Assembly (NCBI GenBank): GCA_022606135.1
Contig: JABYQN010000004.1
Span: 2,728,001 to 2,792,000, forward strand
Source of the DNA: Fomes fomentarius
Taxonomy: Eukaryota; Basidiomycota; Agaricomycetes; Polyporales; Polyporaceae
Length of the DNA: 64,000 nt
Reading direction: 5' to 3'
Part shown: piece by piece, positions 56,775 through 64,000 of the stretch
How positions within the stretch are numbered: the first letter of the stretch is position 1
Layout: every line of letters starts with the position of its first letter
The notes under the pieces: generated by a model
Told to the model about the DNA's origin: nothing
Databases searched by the model: none
What the model saw: the letters and a program-made list of their open reading frames with translations, nothing else
Position numbers and translations under genes: made by a program

Positions 56775-58941
56775 CTACGTGTACGTGCTCATAGTCAGCA
56801 TTGCCCCGATGTCCAGTATATCACGTTTATGCAAGACCGTATGCCGTACCGAATGACTCTTGAGGGTGGGCACCTGCACCGAAGTGTCGTGGTCCGGACC
56901 CGTAGTGGTGATGTGCGGGATCGTCGTCACGACGCGCGGTCCTTCTGCTAGCTGGTTGCGCAAGCCTTCGCGCGCGTTCAGGCTCGCGATCATCGACACC
57001 GTATACACTTTGGGATAAGTCAGTGAGTCAAATGAAGGGGACTCGGAGTTATATGATGAATGCCCACAACGAACGCTGAGATAGTAGAACAGAACGTAGA
57101 CTGCTGTTCGGGCCATTACAACATTCTATTCCGAGCAACGGTGAGTCTCTACGGTCGAACGGATGGTGAACGGACACGTACCGTGATCAGTGAGAGGATT
57201 GCTGCGACGCTGTGCAGATGCATCGTTCAGTCGTCACTACGGGCCCCCCAAGTCGGTACACAACGACAGATACCTTGTCAAGATCCCTGTATTGACTGTA
57301 TAAAACACCTGGACGCGGTTTTATACATCTTCAGTCACGGTTACGAAATATTGTGGACGCGCCACGTACAAGCCGGTGAATCAGCCTCCTCGATCTGCCA
57401 GAGTAATCACAGATCAGCATCACTTGGTGCAGTCGATATCTTCTCCCGACCTCACCTTGCCCCGCTTGCCTTTGACATGATGAGTAGCACGACGAGAGTG
57501 GCGGTAATCAGAATGTCAGCGGAAGCAGTGAGCGCGGACACAGCAACTATAAAGTTCTAGGGCAAGACAAGTCAGCACACGGTCTAAAGAAAGATAAAGC
57601 CGGGAACTCACGGTAAAAGCTCCAACAGCGCTGATGTGTCCCGCAATAATGCTTGGATATGATTGTGAGTTTTGTGCTTCAGAGTGAAGATGTATTGGGT
57701 GACCGACTTCTTCGTCGTGAGTACTGAGGTTCAAGTGAGTGTCAGTGAGCAATCGTCCATATGTTGAGCGATCCTGCGTCACTGACCCATTCCCATGGCT
57801 ATATCAGTGGACAAGCGTAGTCAGTACTATAAGGAGACGAAACGACCATGTGGAGGACGCACCGAAGTCTGCTGCGACGACCATGCCCTATAGTGTAGCG
57901 CAATTTAGTTAGTGCCCCTAGCTGTTGCTTCATTGTAGGGGATACGTACCAATGCAGCGAGTACAAGAGCCTGCCTGCTTACTGTCACCTAATATCGTTA
58001 GCCACGAACGTGAAGAAGTGTCACACTAAACTCACTTGACCACACCCGCACAAGGTAGAAACTGAAGATAGATGACAATGATAATCAAGATAGACCCTTG
58101 CGACGTTGCATGACTTACGTCTGTACCACTGTGATCAAGATAGACTGGTTGCCCCCATTGTCAGTGATGTCTCGCGAGGCGTAGGTGCGATAGAAGGAAC
58201 TCACATTGACAACCATCTGTCCCTATTGCGCATCACAACCGTATCATTAAACCCTCAACATGGTAGCGTGCCCTTGTACTGTGTGCACTTACATATGACC
58301 CCCTATGTCTGTCGTCATTCATATAGAACCATTCTAATCGAGAGGGTGGACGTACCAGGGGAACTTGTCTTGCCCAGCGAAGTCGCTATGCTTGATTACG
58401 AGGAAGTAGAAGACTATGAATAGGTGGAATGTCAAGGCGCAATGATCATCCCGCCTCCTTCCGTCAAGAAGAGAGAGAATACGCACCGGCATGGCCATAC
58501 ATCACCAAGTGCACAAAGTCCAAGCTCCACACAACCGCTACCTGCAGTACACCGACCATCATAAAAGCGGGGATACCGAATGAAGAAAAGCCGAACGTAC
58601 AGTTGATCTCACCATAGATCTATCTTCACACCAATAGTTCCGAAGATAGAAGCCGAACTGGGCGGTGGAGACTAGAACGATGTGCCAGTTAGTCATCTAT
58701 AGACAAGGAGGGACAGGCATAGACATACATCCAAACAGTCTACGTATATATTAGAGAGATTCAGCAAATGTTAGGGATTAGACCGATGAACGACTTACAC
58801 TGCTGTGATCGCGAGACCAGACAGGATGATCCCCAGACTGGTAGTCCACTATATCAGCGTCGGTGTTGACAACGATTGGGCGGGTACTCACTTCCATGTT
58901 AGATAGAAGTGCGGGTCAAACTCACTGACAGCAGGCATCAT
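56775..58941 (-). CDS. DUF6534-type integral membrane protein
   Basis: Fungal multi-span membrane protein of unknown function. Reading from 58941: MMPAVSEFDP, then LGIILSGLAITAV (first span), QFGFYLRNYW, VAVVWSLDFVHLVMYGHA (second span), FYFLVIKHSD, MVVNV followed by QSILITVVQT, a span with SALTASADILITATLVVLLIMSKASG (about 57560-57440, exact length approximate), and AAILSLIT. The last exon, AVYVLFYYLSV then SMIASLNAREGLRNQ, is the family's typical closing helix and cytosolic tail. It is broken by about nine short introns. The join between about 57310 and 57230 could not be made in phase (a stop precedes the conserved helix), so there may be a lesion or a missed small exon. Regulation not visible. 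Confidence 0.7.
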
Positions 58942-59658
58942 GGTGACATGATGAGACAAACGAGGCATGGGGTGCCAGGGAAGGAGTTAGCTTGGGTGAA
59001 GAGGTTATGTATGTGTATGATGATCCTGGGGTAACGAGGGGCCAGCAGCGACCGACATATATTGGAATGTAGAGCCCCTCTGACATGAAACTTGGATGCG
59101 CCACCGTTTTGGAACTGTATCTATCAATGGCTGAGAGCGCGCGTCCCTATCCTGCCGATTGCAGAGGGACTATGTTCTAGTGGCGCAGTCTTAAGGTCCG
59201 GTGACATACTTTTTGACATACTGACATTTAGGACGTCGCATAGTTGGCGGACTGCACGGTGATGTGATTGACGAAGGGCGGTCTATACCTACTCGGTAGC
59301 CTCCGAGTCCGCTGGTCCAGTCTGTCTGGTTGTAAGAAAGAGAGACGCCGTGGGAACAGAGGTGCTCTTGGCTGACCAGGCGCCCAGTTCTACCTCATGC
59401 ATGCACTTGCTAACGGCGGTCTACAACTCCAAAACACAAACCTCTGTGAGAAATTCTGAATTCAATCCGCACGAAGTGCGAGGTTGGGAAGATGTGGACA
59501 TCCCCGAAGCGCCCACATTGGAATCATTGACACTGTTAATTTATAACGATCGAGACCTGACCAAGCCTTCCATAGTAGTATCAAGACGACTCCGCACCAC
59601 GTTCGCCGCGGGAGGTCCAGGTACATAGACCCCACTGGATCGTTCGTCGATCTCGATC
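58942..59658. other. Intergenic upstream of the DUF6534 gene
   Basis: About 720 bp. A 92-codon plus-strand ORF (59350-59628) has no recognisable features. Confidence 0.3.
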
Positions 59659-60982
59659 CTATGTCGTTTCGTGCGGGCGCACGACCAGTTTCCTCGCACT
59701 AACCTGACCGGCGTTGAGTCTGTCGATGCCCGCCTGCACGCCATTCAACCCTCCTGGGAGTACCTCCGCGACGAGAGGCTGACGATAACTGTCAACCCGT
59801 CATCTGTACGGGCAAGAAGCGGATGTCGCGCACCTTGTATAGTCCTTTTTCTAGGAGCCCCTCGACCTCCCGCGCGAGTCTCACAGAGAACTTGTGGTTC
59901 TCGGGCACAGACAGCGTCCCGAACGCAAAGACTACGTTCACTTCCTTGTCTTCGGGGAACTCGTCGTGGAAGGGAGTCACGATGATGAGTGAACCCCCCG
60001 GTGCGACAAGGTCGTATCCGAGCTTCGCCGTCTCGGATGTGGTGATGGAGTCGTAGACGAGGTCGATGGGTCCCCCTGCAATTGTCTGGATCTGATCTAC
60101 GAGTGCTGCGGATGGGATGGTGCGGTCGAGGACGTGCGTCGCACCGACCGACTTCACTAGGTCGGCGTTGTGCAGAGATGCAGTAGCGATGATGGGCGAG
60201 AACCCCGAGAGCCTGAGGAACTGGAGGACTGTGAATGAATCATTCGCGTCAGTGCTTTGGTTTGTACTGATAGCAAATGAGACGAAGAAAGATGATGTAC
60301 CGGCTTGTCCGACGCTGGAAGCGCCCCCGAGCACTACAGCGGGCTTGCCCGCGTATAGAGTCTTCCCGCCCTCCTCCCAGGGCGCAACGAGCTTGACACT
60401 CCTTGCCTACTCGTGTTTGTTATAGAGCGGAATGGCAGCAGTTCCCACGGCTACGGGGAGCGTAGCAGCATCATCGAAGGACAGGCTGACCGGAATCTGT
60501 ATCCCCGCAGTATTACTCAGTTAGATGATTGGCCATAGGAGCAGGTAGGAGGGCTGTACCCCAATGGTGATGTCAGCCGGCGTAACCACATACTGCTGGT
60601 ATGTGCGGAGTGTGGTCACTCTGGTGGGGTCGAACTGCCCCTGTATAGCCCTGTTCGTGGAAATACGATATATGTCAGAGGACAGTAGCATCGCAGAGCT
60701 GGACATAACTAATACTCACACACGATCTCCGACCTTGAGGTTGGTGACATTCGAGCCTACGGCGACAACGGTACCGGCACCATCGAATCCGAGGATTTGG
60801 GGCCACGACTGGAACAGGATGCCCAAGGCTTGTACCTTCCCCTCGACCGGGTTCAGACCTGCCGCCTCGACCTTGACCAGCACGTCATCCGAGCCAGGAG
60901 ACGCGACGTTGATATCTTGCACGACGAAGGGGCCGCCCGTCTCGAAGAGATAGAGTGCTTGATGCTGGTTGGGGACGGACAT
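59659..60982 (-). pseudogene. Zinc-binding dehydrogenase-like (enoyl reductase) gene with internal stop
   Basis: Medium-chain dehydrogenase of the kind that acts as trans-enoyl reductase in fungal metabolism. It starts MSVPNQHQALYLFETGG, then VLVKVEAAGLNPVEGK, ILGFDGAGTVVAVGSNV, RTYQQYVVTPADITIG, and LPVAVGTAAIPLYN. The cofactor fold follows (YAGKPAVVLGGASSVGQAG), then SGFSPIIATASLHNADLVKSVGATHVLDR, and the end reads NGVQAGIDRLNAGQVSARKLVVRPHETT (59659, exact length longer than shown motifs individually). An in-frame TAG at 60407-60409 sits between NKHE and ARSVKL in an otherwise continuous exon. The fragment at 61721-61895 has a lysine there. No intron can remove it. The gene is either freshly broken, or this is a base error. 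Confidence 0.72.
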
Positions 60983-61720
60983 TGCTGAATGATAGTAGTC
61001 GCAGGGACAATCATACGCCCTTATATGCGTTCGCAGTGGGAGCCCATTCCCAGACGCCGCCCGTCCCCATCGGAGGCCCAGCAGCCGTCGACGCTGCCGT
61101 TAGCTGTTCTGCCGCAACAATGCAGGCATTGTGAAAGTATCGTCCGTGACTATCGCACAAACGGTTGCGTCTACTCCGAACGCAGCAAAGAATGGATAGA
61201 ACTGTGAAATAGATATTAGTAAGCGTGTCCACCGAGGAAAACAAATTGTACTTATAGCCCGGGATCGGGGCTCACTGGCAATGTGTAAGCGTCGAGCAGT
61301 GCCAGTGGCAACGCATCGAAGCATGCACAAAAACGATTGCGCCGTTCATGTACATGCACTAGTTCCGATATTTCAGTTGTGTAGGAACCTGAACAAAGGA
61401 GCAGGAGAACGAGTTGTCGCGAGAGGTAGACGGTAAGTCGTCATGGTACGCATCCTCGATACCACCGATTTCGAAATGCCTAACTCACGGGCGCACCCAT
61501 GTCAGAATCAAATGCACGAGGGAACACTTCGGCATTGTAGAACAATGGCGCATGTGAGAGAAAAACAATTGTTGATCTACAGGTAGCTGGGAAGTCCACA
61601 GGGTCGACACCAGCGTAACACGACTGGAGAATGCGGAAAACTCACTAATACTCGTAGCATGCGATATATTACTCAAGGTGCGATTTCGGCGTTAAGGCAT
61701 GCAGTGTGAGGATGACGCAC
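60983..61720. other. Intergenic, possible dehydrogenase debris
   Basis: No gene supported; lies between the dehydrogenase-like gene and a fragment of a second one. Confidence 0.3.
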
Positions 61721-61895
61721 CTCCTCTGTGCTGCCCGAGAATCGAGGCGCCGTAGAGCACGACGGCACGCTTGCTAGCGTAGAGTGTCTTCCCGCCATCC
61801 TCCCATGGGGCGATAAGCTTCGCGCTCTGTACCTTCCCGTGAATGCTGCAAGGCGGACCAGCGACTGTGCCGATAGACACTGTGAGAGCTACCTC
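61721..61895 (-). pseudogene. Fragment of a second dehydrogenase-like gene
   Basis: Minus strand reads VSIGTVAG...VQSAKLIAPWEDGG then KTLYASKRAVVLYGASILGQ, matching VAVGTAA...RSVKLVAPWEEGG and KTLYAGKPAVVLGGASSVGQ of the neighbouring gene. The glycine of the cofactor loop is changed to Tyr (LYGAS). The rest of the gene is not recognisable around it. Confidence 0.7.
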
Positions 61896-62083
61896 ATTTG
61901 ACGTTCGCTCAACAACACAAGGGAAAGTTACGGCCCTCCATGACACAGGAACAAGAAATCACATCGTTGTCGATGATTTACAAGTAGCTAGAACATTGTT
62001 ACGTGAGTACTGGCGTGGAACAGAACGAAATAATTAACTCACGAATAAGACGATGACGAGCAAGAGGTTAGGACGGACATGTC
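61896..62083. other. Intergenic
   Basis: Short spacer, nothing seen. Confidence 0.25.
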
Positions 62084-63214
62084 TCATGCCACGGCCGCCT
62101 TCTTACAGGACAATTTATGATGAGGCCAGTCGGCCTTCTGACAGGTCAATCCCGAGCAGTATCTCGCCTGCTTGCACTTCGAGCATACCAAGAGCCTCAC
62201 ATCACCACGCGGCGGGCGGCCACAGAACGTGCATATCCGATCAGCAAGCCGCTTCCGCCGTCGGTCCTCGTCATCGACGACCTTCCGGGTCTCCATCCTC
62301 AGCCCCCTCGCAGCGTGTTTTCTCGTGATGTCGATAGTCTCACGTGGCGCCTTCCCGTCTGTGTCCTTGATGTCCAGATTCCCGCCGTGCTCGAGGTACC
62401 ACTTGAGCGCCTCGGCGGCCCTGCTGATGACCTCTTTGTTCTGTAGCTCCCAGGTCATGGCGATCTCGTGCGCCGGTGTGCCTCCATAACGGTTGCGGTC
62501 TGTGACGCACCCGCCGGCGTCGAAGAGTATCTGGGCGTACTCGGGGTCGAACAACGGCCTGGTCGAGATGGAGTGATGGAGGGCGGTGGAACCGGAGAGG
62601 TCGCGGCCGTCGATGGGCACCTTGATGTCGTCGATGAGCCACCGAGTGATTTCAAGATGAGACAGTCTACAGGTGTCATTGAGCAGACTTGAAAGTAGTA
62701 TCAGGTTGTAGATCGGGACGCGAGTGGGACCCCAGCGCATCTCGTAGATCTCTTTGACTGCGGCAGTGCCTGCGGCCTCCCCGTCACCAAAGGCCTCGAG
62801 GTATTGGGCAACCTTATAGGCGTACAGATACTTCAGGGTGATGAAGTCCCCTTCAAAGATTGCACTTCCAACTGGATCTTTCAGGTCGCGAGACGGGATC
62901 ATTTCTGTGGTAGAGAAGTGCATGCGGAGTCTCTGCGACTCTGCGCCAGCAAGCATATTGTCTCTGCCGGGTAGGAGGGGGTCAGTAGAGACCTCATGAT
63001 CATCAACCACATGACTCACGTCTTCAGTAAGTCGTCTAGCGATCTGATAAAATGGTGTAATGTGTGGGGTGAGTTGTGGCGCGTCAGATTGACAAGAATA
63101 GGGCCACGCTGGCCTACCTTCCACCGCCAGAAAGCATTTGTGACAGAAGATGCTGCATACGAGGATCATGCAAGGGAACCGACATCGCCTAGAAATTGAA
63201 TCAAGCTGGATCAA
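62084..63214 (-). CDS. Ankyrin-repeat and MYND zinc-finger protein
   Basis: The minus-strand frame from about 62960 down to 62084 encodes ankyrin-like repeats (DLSGSTALHHSISTRP, RNRYGGTPAHEIAMTW, HGGNLDIKDTDGKAPRE) followed by a C-terminal MYND finger: CTFC, CSKC, then ARYCSGLTCQKADW, H-x3-C at HKLSC. All zinc ligands are present. MYND fingers bind proline-rich partners; together with ankyrin repeats this suggests a protein-interaction adaptor, with no enzymatic part. The frame stays open to 63214, but the N-terminal part contains an intron-like stretch (GTGAGT near 63020, CAG near 62970), so the true start is uncertain. Basic KVVDDEDRRRKRLADR precedes the finger. Confidence 0.78.
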   Translation of the reverse strand: MIQLDSISRRCRFPCMILVCSIFCHKCFLAVEGRPAWPYSCQSDAPQLTPHITPFYQIARRLTEDVSHVVDDHEVSTDPLLPGRDNMLAGAESQRLRMHFSTTEMIPSRDLKDPVGSAIFEGDFITLKYLYAYKVAQYLEAFGDGEAAGTAAVKEIYEMRWGPTRVPIYNLILLSSLLNDTCRLSHLEITRWLIDDIKVPIDGRDLSGSTALHHSISTRPLFDPEYAQILFDAGGCVTDRNRYGGTPAHEIAMTWELQNKEVISRAAEALKWYLEHGGNLDIKDTDGKAPRETIDITRKHAARGLRMETRKVVDDEDRRRKRLADRICTFCGRPPRGDVRLLVCSKCKQARYCSGLTCQKADWPHHKLSCKKAAVA

Positions 63215-63905
63215 AAGATGGCTGAGCGAGAGGTTCAGTGAGTAGGTTCAAGATTTCGAACACGATGAAAGCAGTGACGATCGGATGCATAATAGCAGTC
63301 ACCGAAATGGGATGCTTAGTCATATAGTCACACGTTTGTACTTTGCTGCATTTGGTAGTATAAGCGCCGATAAAGCTGCATGTTTTCATGTAAAGCAAAC
63401 TCATCTCAGAAATGTGACTATGAGTCGTCAGTCCAGGCTTTCTCGACCTTGAACCCCTCAACGACTCGGACATGCTCCCTCTGTTTCCAGTGTTTGTCCA
63501 AGCGGTTGTTCGGTCCGGTGACGAAGCGCCCATTTCCGATTGGGCCGCGGTGGACAACTCGGAGACTGCGATCATTCCGGGGCCACAACCACTTTCTGAC
63601 GACTTCGCCGTTTTCACCTTGTTGTTGGGCTAGGATACTCCTCACTCACTTCGCTTGACCTGCATATAGGCACATTTGGTTGTACTGCCAATCATCCCGG
63701 CTTCAGTCTGGATCTGGTCTGGATAGTGCTCGCCTTGGGTCTGTGAATCGACCAGCAGAAGCACTTAAGCACTTCTCAGGCGTGGACGCACGCGACACAG
63801 ACGGGCACGACGCCGCGTGCAAGCGCGACCCTGGACAGACACGAGCACATCCCTCTCCGGCCGCTCGGTCACCCTCCTCCACCTCCAGACCTTGCAAGAC
63901 TCGCC
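63215..63905. other. Intergenic between MYND gene and SPX gene
   Basis: About 690 bp; divergent promoter region. No feature recognised beyond short frames. Confidence 0.3.
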
Positions 63906-64000
63906 ATGAAATTCAGTTCCTCGCTCAAGTTCAACGCCGTAGCGGAGTGGTGGGACGAATATATCGCGTAGGTCTGTCAGAGACTCTATCCATGCGACTT
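63906..64000 (+). CDS. SPX-domain phosphate transporter (first exon only)
   Basis: Exon 63906-63967 reads MKFSSSLKFNAVAEWWDEYI, then a GTAGGT donor at 63968. This is the start of an SPX domain, the inositol-pyrophosphate sensor, and the wording is that of low-affinity phosphate transporters (Pho87/90/91 type) more than of VTC or Xpr1-type proteins. The gene continues beyond the window, so the transporter part is not seen. Confidence 0.75.

Noticed and set aside
6600..60409. TAG recoded as glutamine, to explain three in-frame TAGs
   Set aside because: Other intact genes here (COA6, TBC, small orphan paralog 1) end with TAG, and at one of the three sites the sister fragment has lysine.
1..64000. 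CRISPR arrays, bacterial operons, rRNA genes
   Set aside because: Spliced eukaryotic genes throughout. No regularly spaced repeats or rRNA signatures.

Overview
The window is nuclear DNA of a basidiomycete fungus, most likely a mushroom-forming Agaricomycete. It is gene-dense and moderately GC-rich. Genes are cut by many 45-75 nt GT-AG introns, several exons are tiny, and there is a run of fungal-type protein kinases (FunK1), a family expanded in mushroom-forming fungi. Exon joins were worked out by hand from splice consensus, reading phase and family conservation. There is no transcript evidence.

Layout. 1-5.2 kb holds housekeeping genes: a GUP1-type MBOAT acyltransferase (minus, cut by the window edge), casein kinase 2 beta subunit, and a MuiA-like DUF4140/DUF4139 protein. 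5.6-21 kb is a locally duplicated accessory block. It has three copies plus one remnant of an unrecognised gene family (three cysteine-poor PAN/apple-like repeats, a helical middle and a C-terminal glycine-zipper hydrophobic segment). It also has two shortened DUF4139-like paralogs without the coiled coil, and a stray copy of the 3' end of a TBC RabGAP gene. 20.7-25.4 kb has the intact TBC RabGAP, divergent from the cytochrome oxidase assembly factor COA6. 25.4-28.5 kb is gene-poor. 28.5-36.5 kb has a hypothetical acidic protein, RNase P/MRP subunit POP5, a KAPA synthase (BioF-like), two small tandem orphan paralogs, and a MINDY-family deubiquitinase with a CaaX end. 37.1-52.1 kb is a tandem array of four FunK1 kinases: two look intact, one is broken, and one has lost its catalytic loop in frame. 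52.3-64 kb has an NADP-dependent medium-chain oxidoreductase, a DUF6534-type membrane protein, a zinc-binding dehydrogenase-like gene with an internal stop, an ankyrin/MYND protein, and the first exon of an SPX-domain phosphate transporter.

Two copies of a roughly 1 kb element in opposite orientation (41.1-42.1 and 54.7-55.8 kb) begin TG, end CA and have exact 4 bp target duplications. They read as solo LTRs of one retrotransposon family.

The most novel material is the PAN-like/glycine-zipper family with its co-duplicated DUF4139-derived partners, and the FunK1 paralog that keeps its reading frame without its active site. The housekeeping genes have unrelated functions. The two accessory blocks grew by local duplication and also show decay: in-frame stops, frameshifts and fragments.
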